The notes under the pieces are model-generated. The model worked only from the letters and a program-made list of their open reading frames with translations, was not told the origin of the DNA and did not search any database. Shown one piece after another: positions 8,068 to 17,367 of a stretch of DNA of 64,000 nucleotides. The position numbers were made by a program, and so were the translations under genes. Each line of letters opens with the position of its first letter. Within the stretch, counting starts at the first letter, position 1. Source of the stretch: Salinirubellus salinus (GTDB lineage: Archaea; Halobacteriota; Halobacteria; Halobacteriales; Haloarculaceae); contig NZ_CP104003.1 of the NCBI RefSeq assembly GCF_025231485.1, positions 2,542,001 through 2,606,000 of the forward strand, read 5' to 3'.

Positions 8068-9939
8068 CTACTGCGGTGCGACGGTGATCTGCCGACCCCG
8101 GTCGATGGCGTCCTCCAGTTCCTCGGCGATGGCCGACCCGCGCGAGACCTGGATCTCGCCGCCGCGGGAGACCGTCGCGGTGAACAGGTACTCGCCGCCG
8201 GCCCGGACCTCGACGGTCTCGCCGGAGTGGCCCTCGAACGGGACGATGACGTGTCGCGAGGTTATCTCGGGCGTGACGATCTGGCCCGACGGGGCGCTGC
8301 CACCGGACCCGCCGGCGGAGCCACCGCCCCCGCCACCCGCACGCCGGCCGGGGTGCTCGTCGAACGTCCGCACGTCGATGTCGATGCCGAGTCGGTCCTC
8401 GATGTCGGTGATGCGGCCGCCACCTTTCCCGATGACGTAGGAGATGTCACCCTCCTCGACGTAGACGACGGCGGTGTTCCCCCCTTTCAGTTCCACGTCG
8501 ACCTTGCCGCGGGCGACGGACTTGATCTCGCGCTCGATCTCGTTCTTCGCGAGGCGGTCGACGCCCGAGTCGGCCGGTCCGCCCTCGTCGTCGTGCAGCG
8601 GCACGGTGACGACCTGCCGGTTGAACGTGTATATCTCGTAGGCGGGTTCGCCGGTCTCGAACTCCGAGATGACGACGACCGGGCGCGCGAGGTCCTCCTG
8701 CATCAGCCCGTGGGGGACCTTCACCTCGGTCGTGACGTCGTAGACGGTGTGGACCTGGCCGGCCTCGATGTAGACGACGGTGTCGACGACCTGCGGGATC
8801 ATCCCGAGTTCGACCCGGCCGACGAGTCGCTGGAGGGCGTCGATGGCGCGGGTCGCGTGGACGACGCCGATCATCCCGACGCCGGCGAGGCGCATGTCGG
8901 CGAACGTTCGGAAGTCGCTGGTCTTGCGGACCTCGTCGTAGATGGTGTAGTCCGGCCGGACCATCAGCAGGGAGTCGGCGGTGTTCTCCATCGACCCGCC
9001 GAGTTCCGTGTACTGGGTGATGTTCGGGCCGACCTGCAGGTCGCGCGGTTTCTCCATCGTCTTGACCGCGTAGTCGGAGTCCGCGAGGAACTCGGCGATG
9101 GCCTGCGCGAACGTGGACTTCCCGGCGCCGGGCGCGCCGGAGATGAGGACGCCGCGCTGCTGTTCGGCCACCCGGTCGCGGAGTTCGTCGGCCATCTGGT
9201 AGTCGTCGAGGTCCGTCTTGACGATGGGCCGGACGGCCGTTATCTCGATGCCGTCCGAGAAGGGGGGCCGAGCGATGGCGATGCGCATGTCGCGGAACTG
9301 GATGATGCGCATCCCCGGCTGGTCGAGTTCGACGAACCCGTCGGGGGAGCGCCGGGTGGACTCCTCGATGTCGTGGGCCCACTCCTTCATCTCGGCCTCC
9401 GTGGCGGGTTCCTCGCGGATGGTCTCGTAGTGCATATCGCCGATGTCCCCCCGCTTCGCCATCGGGCCGACGCCGGTCTTCAGGTGGAGGCTCATCGTCG
9501 TCTCGTCGAGGAACGATTCGATGGCGAGTTCGCCGACCTCGCTCACCTCGGCCTCCACGTACTCGACGGCGATACCCTTCGCACGGGCCACCTCGGCCTG
9601 CACGGCGTCGCTGGTGAGGAGGGTGGCGTCGTACTCGGCGGCCACGTCACGGATGACGGCGTCGATGTCACCCTCGTGGGCAGCGCCGATCTCGTCGCTC
9701 GTCGGGCGTCGCCCGACGTACTCGACGGTCAGGTCGCCGGCGTCGTGGCGGTCGGCGAGCCGTCGCAGCTCCGAGAGGCCGTCCCAGCCGCTCTCGCGGC
9801 CCTCGTTGGCCTGTGACTCCAGCTCACTCACGACCGCCTCGGGGACGTAGACGGTCTCGATGGGGTCCCCGTCGCCCCGCTCGTGTCGTTCGGACACGCG
9901 GCCGTCGACGACCGCGCTCGTGTCCGGGACGATATCCAT
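8068..9939 (-). CDS. PIN domain-PilT-type ATPase-KH domain protein
   Basis: 623 residues, conserved in archaea as the PINc/VapC ATPase family. Residues 1-130 are a PIN nuclease domain with acidic residues at D6, D12 and D91. A secretion/PilT-type ATPase follows, with Walker A GAPGAGKST at about 268-276 and a Walker-B-like region around TIYDEVRKT. A KH RNA-binding motif VIGKGGGRI lies near residue 510, followed by a Gly/Ser-rich linker and a small C-terminal beta domain. The combination suggests an ATP-driven RNA-processing or ribosome-associated nuclease; the substrate is unknown. A palindromic TATA box sits 20-34 bases upstream of the ATG. Confidence 0.88.
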   Translation of the reverse strand: MDIVPDTSAVVDGRVSERHERGDGDPIETVYVPEAVVSELESQANEGRESGWDGLSELRRLADRHDAGDLTVEYVGRRPTSDEIGAAHEGDIDAVIRDVAAEYDATLLTSDAVQAEVARAKGIAVEYVEAEVSEVGELAIESFLDETTMSLHLKTGVGPMAKRGDIGDMHYETIREEPATEAEMKEWAHDIEESTRRSPDGFVELDQPGMRIIQFRDMRIAIARPPFSDGIEITAVRPIVKTDLDDYQMADELRDRVAEQQRGVLISGAPGAGKSTFAQAIAEFLADSDYAVKTMEKPRDLQVGPNITQYTELGGSMENTADSLLMVRPDYTIYDEVRKTSDFRTFADMRLAGVGMIGVVHATRAIDALQRLVGRVELGMIPQVVDTVVYIEAGQVHTVYDVTTEVKVPHGLMQEDLARPVVVISEFETGEPAYEIYTFNRQVVTVPLHDDEGGPADSGVDRLAKNEIEREIKSVARGKVDVELKGGNTAVVYVEEGDISYVIGKGGGRITDIEDRLGIDIDVRTFDEHPGRRAGGGGGGSAGGSGGSAPSGQIVTPEITSRHVIVPFEGHSGETVEVRAGGEYLFTATVSRGGEIQVSRGSAIAEELEDAIDRGRQITVAPQ

Positions 9940-9957
9940 ACCTGCGATTGGGTGGCC

Positions 9958-9973
9958 CGCCCTTTAAAGGGCG
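9958..9973 (-). promoter_or_regulatory. Palindromic TATA promoter
   Basis: CGCCCTTTAAAGGGCG is a perfect 16-base palindrome whose centre TTTAAA is a good TATA box, about 27 bases before the start of the PIN-ATPase-KH gene. The symmetric shape could serve as an operator or allow transcription both ways; the opposite gene starts about 85 bases away with its own TATA box. Confidence 0.55.
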
Positions 9974-10028
9974 TGATGGGGCGAGAGGACGGAACTCCAC
10001 CGGCCTCGCTACCGGAGCCGACGGCAGG

Positions 10029-10034
10029 CTTATA
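10029..10034 (+). promoter_or_regulatory. TATA box, leaderless promoter
   Basis: CTTATA lies about 27 bases before the ATG at 10059, the spacing expected for a leaderless haloarchaeal transcript. It would drive the two-gene unit of a 139-residue protein and the M20 peptidase. Confidence 0.5.
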
Positions 10035-10058
10035 CGCGCTCGGCGGGAGGTTCGGCCG

Positions 10059-10478
10059 ATGGACGAGACGGCCGAGGGGACGCTCACGGCGCGCTGTCGG
10101 GAGGCGTTCGGGGACGAACTCAGACTCGCGTTCTGGTACTCGACGACCGGGGGGAAGATAGACTGGGGCGTGCTCCACTTCCGCGAGGACGTCCGCGAGG
10201 CGTGGGGCGACGCCGACGAGGCACGGACGAAGGCCGCGCAGGTCATCAACGACATGAGCCTCGACCGGCCGGGTGACGCCCACTACGAGCGGGTCCACTC
10301 CGCCGGCGACCTGCTCTGTACCACCCGCGTGTTCGAGGAGGCCATCGCCATGCACGTCGGCGCCGGGGACCACGGTCTCATCGTCAGCTACGACCCCATG
10401 GCCGAGGTCGACCAGTACGGCTTCGTCACGGACGCCCACGAACTGCTCACCGGGGCCGACCGGGCGGCCCAGCCGTGA
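10059..10478 (+). CDS. Conserved-looking small protein, unknown
   Basis: 139 residues, soluble and acidic, with no membrane segment. The central part (AFWYSTTGGKIDWGVLHFRE) and the stretch LLCTTRVFEEAIAMHVG look like a compact alpha/beta domain. I think it is one of the haloarchaea-only families of unknown function but cannot name it with certainty. The ATG at 10059 is chosen because a TATA box lies 27 bases upstream. Its stop overlaps the start of the M20 peptidase by 4 bases, so the two are co-translated. Confidence 0.65.
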   Translation: MDETAEGTLTARCREAFGDELRLAFWYSTTGGKIDWGVLHFREDVREAWGDADEARTKAAQVINDMSLDRPGDAHYERVHSAGDLLCTTRVFEEAIAMHVGAGDHGLIVSYDPMAEVDQYGFVTDAHELLTGADRAAQP

Positions 10479-11608
10479 CCCGCCGAAGCGACCGGTCGGA
10501 GCGCTCGGACGCGACGCGCGAGGAGCTGGCCGACCTGACGACGGCCCTCGTCTCGGTCCCGAGCCACGAGGACGAGACGGCCGCCGGCGACGCCATCGAG
10601 TCGTGGCTCCGCGAGGAGACCGACGCCCGCGTCGAACGTGACGACGTGGGCAACGTCCTCGCCCGCACGGGGGCGGGAGACCGCTCGCTCGCGCTCGTCG
10701 GCCACCACGACGTGGTCCCCCCGGACGAGTCGCAGGTGACCGACGACGGCGGCTACGTCGTCGAGGAACGCGACGGCCGTATCTACGGCCGTGGTGCTGC
10801 GGACATGAAGGGCGCCGTTGCGGCCGCGATGCTGGCCCTGCGCGACGCCACGCCGCCAGAGGGGACGGAACTCGTCTTCGCCTCCTTCGTCGGCGAGGAG
10901 GTCGGCGGCGTCGGCGCTCGCCACGCCATCGACGAGGGGTTCGCCCCCGACCACGCCATCGTCGCCGAGGGGTCGACGAACTACTCCGCGCCGGGCGTCA
11001 CCGACGTGGTCGTCGCGCACAAGGGGCGGCGGGCCTCGACGCTCGTCGCCCACGGGAGCGCCGCCCACGCCTCGGAGCCGGAAGCCGGCGTCAACGCCGT
11101 CTACCGGGCCTGCGACGCCGTCGACCTCGTCCGTGACCTCGCACCACCCGAAGCGGAGGTGTTCGGCGAGCGCGTGGCGGGGAGCCTCGTCGTCACCGAG
11201 ATCGACGGCGGGAGCGCGTGGAACGTCGTCCCCGAGCGCTGCGAGGTGACCATCGACGAGCGGACGGTCCCCGGCGACCGGGCCGACATCGGGTCGGTCG
11301 AGGCGGCCGTCGAGGGCGTCGAGTGGGTCGTCGAGCAGGACCTCCCGCCGATGGCGTGTTCGGACGAGGCGTTCGCCGACCGCGTGCTGGACGTGGCCCG
11401 CGAGGTGCAGACCGACGCCGACGCGACCCCGCAGCACGTCCTCAAGCCGCACGCGACCGACGCGGGGTGGCTGGCGGGGGCGGGGACCGCCTGCGTCGTC
11501 TGCGGCGCCTCCGAACCCGGCGAGGCACACACGAAGACGGAGTCGGTGTCGCTCGACGTGCTGGAGCGGTGTTACCGCGTCTACCGCGGCGTCGCGGACG
11601 GCCCGTAG
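10475..11608 (+). CDS. M20 family metallopeptidase/deacylase
   Basis: 377-residue zinc-dependent amidohydrolase of the ArgE/DapE/CPG2 type. The metal ligands are visible: the first His and its Asp in LVGHHDVVP, Asp in GRGAADMKGAVAA, the catalytic Glu pair in EEVGGVG, and the last His in GEAHTKTESV near the C-terminus. The dimerisation domain lies in between. The substrate (an acylated amino acid or dipeptide) cannot be told, as no biosynthetic partners are nearby. GTG start at 10475 overlaps the upstream gene by 4 bases. Confidence 0.85.
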   Translation: MTRRSDRSERSDATREELADLTTALVSVPSHEDETAAGDAIESWLREETDARVERDDVGNVLARTGAGDRSLALVGHHDVVPPDESQVTDDGGYVVEERDGRIYGRGAADMKGAVAAAMLALRDATPPEGTELVFASFVGEEVGGVGARHAIDEGFAPDHAIVAEGSTNYSAPGVTDVVVAHKGRRASTLVAHGSAAHASEPEAGVNAVYRACDAVDLVRDLAPPEAEVFGERVAGSLVVTEIDGGSAWNVVPERCEVTIDERTVPGDRADIGSVEAAVEGVEWVVEQDLPPMACSDEAFADRVLDVAREVQTDADATPQHVLKPHATDAGWLAGAGTACVVCGASEPGEAHTKTESVSLDVLERCYRVYRGVADGP

Positions 11609-11668
11609 ACGACAGCGGTTCGCTGACCCTCCCGAAGACATACACCACGCCACCGACAGCCCTCGGCC

Positions 11669-13966
11669 ATGGCAGACGAGTCGCCCCGCACGCGACGCGC
11701 CCTCCTCCGTTCCGTGGCCGCCGTGAGCGCCGGTGTCGGGCTCGCCGGGTGTAGCGAGTCCGACGGGACGCCGACCCCCGACCTCGGCACCCCGGCGCCC
11801 GTGCCCGGCACGCCGACCGACGACCCGGTGACCCCGACCGACAGCCCCGGCGCCGGCGACCTGCTGGGGCCGTGGCCGACCGCCCGTGGCGGTCCGCGGA
11901 ACCACGGTCGCACGGTCGAACTCGGCCCCGAGGTCGACCCCACGGCCCACTGGCGTGCGACGGTCGACCTCGGGACGGCGCTCCGGGTCGCGGTGGGGCC
12001 CGACGGGCCCGTCGTCGCCCGCGAGGACGGCCTCGTCCGGGCCTACGACACCGAGGGGCGCGTCAGGTGGGAGCGTCGCCACGACGGGGGATTCGTCGCC
12101 GCCCCGGTCGTCGCCGACGACGGGACGGTGGTCCTGCCCGGCTTCGAGGGCGACGTGGTCGCCCGGAACCCGGACGGAAGCGAGCGCTGGCGGGTCGGGA
12201 CGCCCGAGAGCCTGTTCACGCCCAACCTCAACGACGCGACGCCGCTCCGCGTCGCCGGCGACACGGTCGTCCTCGCCCACCCACACGGCCGGGTGTACGC
12301 GCGCTCGCTCGACGACGGCACCGAGCGGTGGACCGCGGAGACGGTCCGGCGGCCACACCGCCCGCAGGTGGCCGACGGCGCCCTCGTCCTGACGGGGAGC
12401 CAGCGCGACCCCGAGACGCCCGTGACCGTCGCGCTGTCGCTGGCCGACGGGAGCGAACGCTGGCGCCGCGAGGAGCGCGACACGCCGAAGGTCGGCGCCG
12501 GGGTCCACGACGGGGCCGTCGTCGTCGGTGACATCTCGGGCGGTGTCGTGGCCCGAGAGGCGGCCGACGGGAGCGAACGCTGGCGTGTCACCCTCCCCGA
12601 CGAGCCGTGGGTGAGCACGATACCACGGCGTTTCGCCGGGCGCGTCTGGGTCGGTACCCTCCGGGCGGGCCTGTTCGCCACGGACGGCGAGACCGTCGAG
12701 CGGTTCGACGTCGACGTCGGGCCGACCCCGGCGGTCGGCGACGCACTCTACGTCGCTACCGACGCGGACGGCGTCGCGGGACGCTACCGGAGCGAGGTGG
12801 CCGCCCTCGACGGCGACGGCGCCGAGCGCTGGCGCCGGACGGTCCGCGGCCCGCCCGTGGGGCACCTCCGCGCCCGCGACGGCCGCGTCTGGGTCGGGAC
12901 CGGGACGGGCGTGGTGGCCTCGTTCGGGACGGGTGGTGACCGGGCGTGGCGGGCGTTCGCCCGGCGGGACACGCTCCCCGAACCCGTCGTCGGTCCCCGC
13001 GGCGTCTACTGCGGCGAGCACGCCTCGTACGTCGAGGGCTACACGCTCCAGGACGGCGCCAGCCACCGCTGGGGGCTTGGGTTCGAGGGGAACGCACCCG
13101 CATCACCCGCCGTCACCGACCGGGGGGTGCTGGCCGGGAGCCGACGCGGCGAGGCGGCGCTGATGCCACGCCTCCCCGAGGCGGTGGCCGACCCGCCGGA
13201 CGGCCGCCTCACCGTCACCCCCACGCCGGGGCCGGACACCACCCCGACCGCACACGTCGACCGGTTCCCGCCGGACCCGCGCTGGCGGCGCGACCTCGAC
13301 GGCCCAGTCGGCTCCGTCGGCTACGGCTACCGCCGGGCCTTCGTCGGCGTCGGGACGCGCGTCGTCTCGCTCTCCCCGAGCGGCGAGACGCTGTGGCGGA
13401 CCGACCTCGGTGAACCGGTCCGGGCCGTGCCCGCCGTCGACACGAGTATCTACGCGAGCACGACTGGTGGTGGACTGGTGTCGTTGAACCGCGGCCGTGG
13501 GAGCGAGCGCTGGTCGACCAGGGTGGGTGAGCGAGCGACCGCACCGGTCCTCGTCGAGCGTGGCGGGTCGGTGCTGGTCGGCACCGACCGGGGGCTCGTT
13601 TCGGTGGACAGCGGAGGGACCGTCCAGTGGCGTGTCGGGAACGGACGGGTCCACGGTGCCCCCGCGCTCGGCGGGAACGCCGTCTTCGTCGACGCTGGCG
13701 GGGTGGTTCGTTCCGTCTCGCGCACCGGCGAGGTGAACTGGCGGGCCGACCTCGGCACACCGGTCCGCGGCGCCCCCGCGCTCGGCCCCGAGCGGGTGTA
13801 CGTCGGCGCCCGCGACGGCGTCCTCTACGCCCTCTCGAAGCGGGACGGGTCGACCGACTGGACCTACGACGTGGGCGAGTGGGTCGACGGGTCGCCCGTC
13901 CTCGCCCACGGCGCCGTGTTCGTCGTCGACGCGGCCGGTGGCCTGACCTGCGTCGTCGGCGAGTGA
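11669..13966 (+). CDS. PQQ-like beta-propeller Tat lipoprotein
   Basis: 765 residues. The N-terminus has twin arginines (RTRRALLRSVAA) and a lipobox LAGC, then a Thr/Pro-rich linker to about residue 60. The rest is a run of outer-membrane BamB/PQQ-type blades marked by repeated G-S-E-R-W motifs (DGSERWRV at least five times) and G-x-V-x-A patterns, enough for one to two propellers. A Thr/Pro stretch near residue 510 may separate two propellers. It probably acts as a surface-anchored scaffold or binding protein; no enzyme residues are evident. It is a relative of the 42370-43617 protein. Confidence 0.85.
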   Translation: MADESPRTRRALLRSVAAVSAGVGLAGCSESDGTPTPDLGTPAPVPGTPTDDPVTPTDSPGAGDLLGPWPTARGGPRNHGRTVELGPEVDPTAHWRATVDLGTALRVAVGPDGPVVAREDGLVRAYDTEGRVRWERRHDGGFVAAPVVADDGTVVLPGFEGDVVARNPDGSERWRVGTPESLFTPNLNDATPLRVAGDTVVLAHPHGRVYARSLDDGTERWTAETVRRPHRPQVADGALVLTGSQRDPETPVTVALSLADGSERWRREERDTPKVGAGVHDGAVVVGDISGGVVAREAADGSERWRVTLPDEPWVSTIPRRFAGRVWVGTLRAGLFATDGETVERFDVDVGPTPAVGDALYVATDADGVAGRYRSEVAALDGDGAERWRRTVRGPPVGHLRARDGRVWVGTGTGVVASFGTGGDRAWRAFARRDTLPEPVVGPRGVYCGEHASYVEGYTLQDGASHRWGLGFEGNAPASPAVTDRGVLAGSRRGEAALMPRLPEAVADPPDGRLTVTPTPGPDTTPTAHVDRFPPDPRWRRDLDGPVGSVGYGYRRAFVGVGTRVVSLSPSGETLWRTDLGEPVRAVPAVDTSIYASTTGGGLVSLNRGRGSERWSTRVGERATAPVLVERGGSVLVGTDRGLVSVDSGGTVQWRVGNGRVHGAPALGGNAVFVDAGGVVRSVSRTGEVNWRADLGTPVRGAPALGPERVYVGARDGVLYALSKRDGSTDWTYDVGEWVDGSPVLAHGAVFVVDAAGGLTCVVGE

Positions 13967-14023
13967 CCACACGGCACCGCCGGTATCGCCACAATTCTTA
14001 CCGCTCGCGTCACAGACACCGGT

Positions 14024-15526
14024 ATGGCGACGGAACAGGGGCAACTCCCCGACGCGTACGACGAGGTCCTCGAGCAGTTCGCCCGGGTGACGTACCTGAG
14101 CGACGGCGGTAGCTACCTCAACTGGGACCAGGAGGTGATGATGCCCGACGACGGGACGCCCGCGCGGGCCAAGCAGCTCTCGACCATCTCCGGGGTCCAC
14201 CACGACCTGCTGACCGACGACGTGGTCGCCGACGGCCTCGACGAACTGGACGAGTCGGAGCTCCCCCAGCCGCAGGCCGCCGAGGTCCGGGAGGTCCGCC
14301 GGCAGTACGACCGCGCCGCGAAGGTCCCGCGTGACCTCGTCGAGCGCATCTCCGAGGAGACCTCGAACGCCCTGCCCGTCTGGAAGGAGGCGAAGGCCGA
14401 GTCCGACTGGAGCACGTTCGCGCCGAAGGTCGAGACCCTGCTCGACCTCAAGCGCGAGTACGCCGAGCACATCGACCCGGACGCCGACCCGTACGCGGTG
14501 CTGTTCGCCGACTACGAGCCGTACCTCGACCTCTCGGTCGCCGAGGACGTGCTGACGACGCTGCGTGACGAACTCGTCCCGCTGATAGACGACATCAAGG
14601 CGAGCGACACCGAACTCGCGGACCCCTTCGACGGCGCGTACAGCGACGACACGCAGATGGCGCTCTGCCGGTCGCTGCTCGACACGCTCGGCTACGACTG
14701 GGACCGCGGCCGCATCGACGTGGCACCGCACCCGTTCTCGCTCGGCACGCAGTTCGACGCCCGCGTGACGACACGGTTCGACGAGGAGGACCCGGTGGGT
14801 GCCATCGGCTCGACCATCCACGAGTTCGGGCACGCCACCTACACGCTCGGGCTGCCGCAGGAGCACTACGGCTCCCCCCTCGGCCAGCACCGCGGCCTGA
14901 CCGTCCACGAGTCGCAGTCCCGGCTGATGGAGAACCACGTCGGCCGCTCGCGGGCGTTCTGGGACCTCGTCACCGACGACGTGAACGACCACCTCGGCAC
15001 CGAGGTCACGCCGCAGGCGGGGTACGAGGCGGCGAACCAGATCTACCCGGAGAACCGCATCCGCGTGGAGGCCGACGAACTCACCTACCACATGCACATC
15101 GTCCTCCGGTTCGAGATCGAGCGTGACCTGCTAGCGGGTGACCTCGACGTCGAGGAGGTCCCCGCCGTCTGGAACGAGAAGATGGAGGAGTACCTCGGTG
15201 TCACGCCCGACGACGACGCCGAGGGCTGCCTGCAGGACATCCACTGGTCGCACGGCTCGTTCGGCTACTTCTCGACGTACTCGCTCGGGAGCGTCCTCGC
15301 GGCACAGCTGTTCGCCGCCGCCGAGGACGACATCGCCGACCTCGACGGGAAGATACGGAACGGCGAGTTCGGCCCGCTCCACGACTGGCTGACCGAGAAC
15401 GTCCACGCGCACGGCCAGCGCTACGAGACGAACGACCTCGTGAGGGAGGCGACGGGCAGCGGCTTCTCCGCCGACCCGTTCGTCGAGTACGCGACCGCGA
15501 AGTTCGGCGACCTCTACGATCTGTAG
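14024..15526 (+). CDS. M32 carboxypeptidase (Taq type), copy 1
   Basis: 500-residue metallocarboxypeptidase. The zinc motif HEFGH lies in STIHEFGHATYTLG, followed by the M32-typical ESQSR region (VHESQSRLMENHVGRS) and NRIRVEADELTYHMHI, which contains a second Glu/His cluster. The usual family length is about 500, so it appears complete. It removes C-terminal residues from peptides in the cytoplasm. A paralogue follows 50 bases downstream in the same orientation. An ATTCTTA box lies about 27 bases before the ATG. Confidence 0.93.
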   Translation: MATEQGQLPDAYDEVLEQFARVTYLSDGGSYLNWDQEVMMPDDGTPARAKQLSTISGVHHDLLTDDVVADGLDELDESELPQPQAAEVREVRRQYDRAAKVPRDLVERISEETSNALPVWKEAKAESDWSTFAPKVETLLDLKREYAEHIDPDADPYAVLFADYEPYLDLSVAEDVLTTLRDELVPLIDDIKASDTELADPFDGAYSDDTQMALCRSLLDTLGYDWDRGRIDVAPHPFSLGTQFDARVTTRFDEEDPVGAIGSTIHEFGHATYTLGLPQEHYGSPLGQHRGLTVHESQSRLMENHVGRSRAFWDLVTDDVNDHLGTEVTPQAGYEAANQIYPENRIRVEADELTYHMHIVLRFEIERDLLAGDLDVEEVPAVWNEKMEEYLGVTPDDDAEGCLQDIHWSHGSFGYFSTYSLGSVLAAQLFAAAEDDIADLDGKIRNGEFGPLHDWLTENVHAHGQRYETNDLVREATGSGFSADPFVEYATAKFGDLYDL

Positions 15527-15576
15527 CTCCCGTCCCCGGCCCGTGCTTTGATTGTCGCCCCACGCCGTCGTGAACC

Positions 15577-17073
15577 ATGGCGACAGCCGACACGGACGAC
15601 CCCTACGCCGCCCTCCGCGACCACGTCGAGCGCATCACCTACCTCCGGGACGCGACCGGTCTGCTCAACTGGGACCAGCAGGTCACGATGCCCGAGGGTG
15701 GGTCCCCCGCCCGGGCGAAGCAGCTCTCGACGCTCTCGGGGACCACCCACGACCTGCTCACCGAGGACCGGGTGGGCGAGCTCCTCGACGCCTGCGAGGC
15801 GGCCGACCTCACCGACGAACAGCGGGCGGTGTGCCGCGAGATTCGGCGGGAGCACGAGCGGGCGACGAGCGTCCCCTCCGACCTCGTCTCGCGGCACGCC
15901 GAAGCGTCGAGCGAGGCCCAGCAGGTCTGGCAGGACGCGAAGGCTGACGCCGACTTCGAGGCGTTCGCGCCCACGCTCGACCGACTGCGGGAGTTGCGCG
16001 TCGAGCGAGCCGAACACATCGACCCCAGGGCCGACACCTACCCCACGCTGTACGAGGACAACATGCCGACCCTCCCGCTGGAGACGGTCGAGCGGGTGTT
16101 CGACACCCTGCGGGAGGAACTGCCGCCGCTGGTGGCCGCGCTCCGCGAGTCCGGCACCGAACTCGCCCGCCCGTTCGAGGGCCAGACCTTCCCCGAGGCC
16201 GAGCAGGCGGCCCTGAACGAGGCCGTGGCCGACTTCCTCGGCTACGACTGGGACCGTGGGCGGCTGGACGCCTCGCCACATCCGTTCACCTCGGGCACGC
16301 AGTTCGACGCGCGCATCACCACCCGGTACAAGCCCGAGGACCCGCTGGACGCGCTGACCGCGACCATCCACGAGTTCGGCCACGCGACCTACCAGCTCGG
16401 GCTGCCACGGGACGAGTACGGCGTCCCGCTCGGGAGCGCCCGGTTCGAGGTCCACGAGTCCCAGTCGCGGTTCTGGGAGAACCACGTCGGCCGCACCCGG
16501 GCGTTCTGGGAGGCGTTCCTGCCCACGTTCCAGGAGCACCTCTCGGGTGTCGAGGACCTCACCGTCGAGACGGCCTACGAGGCGGCCAACCGCATCTACC
16601 CGGAGAACCGCATCCGCGTGGAGGCCGACGAACTCACCTACCACATGCACATCCTCCTGCGTCACGACGTGGAGCGCGAGTACCTCGACGGTGACCTCTC
16701 CGTCGACGAGGTGCCGGCCCGCTGGAACGAACTGATGGACGAGTACCTCGGCGTGACCCCGGACGACGACGCCGAGGGCTGCCTGCAGGACATCCACTGG
16801 ACGACGCGGTTCGGCGGGTTCCCGAGCTACACGGTGGGGTCGGTGCTGGCGGCACAGCTCACGGCCGCGATGCGCGAGGACCTCGACGTGGAGGGCTGCA
16901 TCAGCGACCGCGAGTTCGACCGCCTGCGCGAGTGGATGACCGACAACGTCCACCGCCACGGCCAGCGCTACGAGGCCGACGAACTGGTGGCGGTGGCGAC
17001 GGGCGAACGGCTCACGGCGGACTACTTCCTCGAGTACGCGCGGGAGAAGTTCGGCGACCTGTACGACCTCTAG
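15577..17073 (+). CDS. M32 carboxypeptidase (Taq type), copy 2
   Basis: 498-residue paralogue of the preceding gene with the same HEFGH zinc motif (TIHEFGHATYQLG), the VHESQSRFWENHVGRT region and the C-terminal FGDLYDL ending, which both copies share exactly. The two clearly arose by tandem duplication, but they differ at many positions, so the duplication is old. A weak TATA (CTTTGATTG) precedes the start, hinting at a separate promoter. The paralogues may differ in substrate preference. Confidence 0.93.
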   Translation: MATADTDDPYAALRDHVERITYLRDATGLLNWDQQVTMPEGGSPARAKQLSTLSGTTHDLLTEDRVGELLDACEAADLTDEQRAVCREIRREHERATSVPSDLVSRHAEASSEAQQVWQDAKADADFEAFAPTLDRLRELRVERAEHIDPRADTYPTLYEDNMPTLPLETVERVFDTLREELPPLVAALRESGTELARPFEGQTFPEAEQAALNEAVADFLGYDWDRGRLDASPHPFTSGTQFDARITTRYKPEDPLDALTATIHEFGHATYQLGLPRDEYGVPLGSARFEVHESQSRFWENHVGRTRAFWEAFLPTFQEHLSGVEDLTVETAYEAANRIYPENRIRVEADELTYHMHILLRHDVEREYLDGDLSVDEVPARWNELMDEYLGVTPDDDAEGCLQDIHWTTRFGGFPSYTVGSVLAAQLTAAMREDLDVEGCISDREFDRLREWMTDNVHRHGQRYEADELVAVATGERLTADYFLEYAREKFGDLYDL

Positions 17074-17137
17074 AGACGTTCACGACGGTCGATACGTCAC
17101 CCGTGCGTAACTTTCTCATGCTGCCGGGTACCACAGG

Positions 17138-17158
17138 CTTATGACAACCGCTGTCATA
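17138..17158 (+). promoter_or_regulatory. TATA box overlapped by operator-like inverted repeat
   Basis: TATGACA (17140-17146) and TGTCATA (17152-17158) form a perfect 7-base inverted repeat with 5 bases between. The left arm overlaps a TATA-like CTTATGA that sits about 28 bases before the ATG at 17170. A dimeric regulator bound here would cover the promoter of the small zinc-finger gene. Confidence 0.6.
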
Positions 17159-17169
17159 GGCCATCGTGT

Positions 17170-17337
17170 ATGGCGACCGCGAATCAAGACATCTTCGACG
17201 AGTTCCTCTCCGAGCGTGGCCACGAGACCGAATCGGCTGGCTGGGAGCGAGACTATAACAAGAAGCGCTGTCCTGAGTGCATGGGGCTCCACGGCCTCGA
17301 CGCGGTGGCCTGCACCGTCTGCGGCTGGGAACCGTAG
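17170..17337 (+). CDS. Small zinc-finger protein (HVO_0416-like)
   Basis: 55 residues, starting MATANQDIFDEFLSERGHET and ending in a four-cysteine zinc site: CPEC, a 12-residue spacer, then CTVCGWEP. The CPxC...CxxCGW arrangement and size match haloarchaeal small zinc-finger proteins of the HVO_0416 type, which I recall as a named family without a firm molecular role. It would be cytoplasmic. The promoter carries a clear inverted repeat, so expression is probably regulated. Confidence 0.75.
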   Translation: MATANQDIFDEFLSERGHETESAGWERDYNKKRCPECMGLHGLDAVACTVCGWEP

Positions 17338-17367
17338 TCGGTCGTCACTCATCGGTTTCTCACACTC

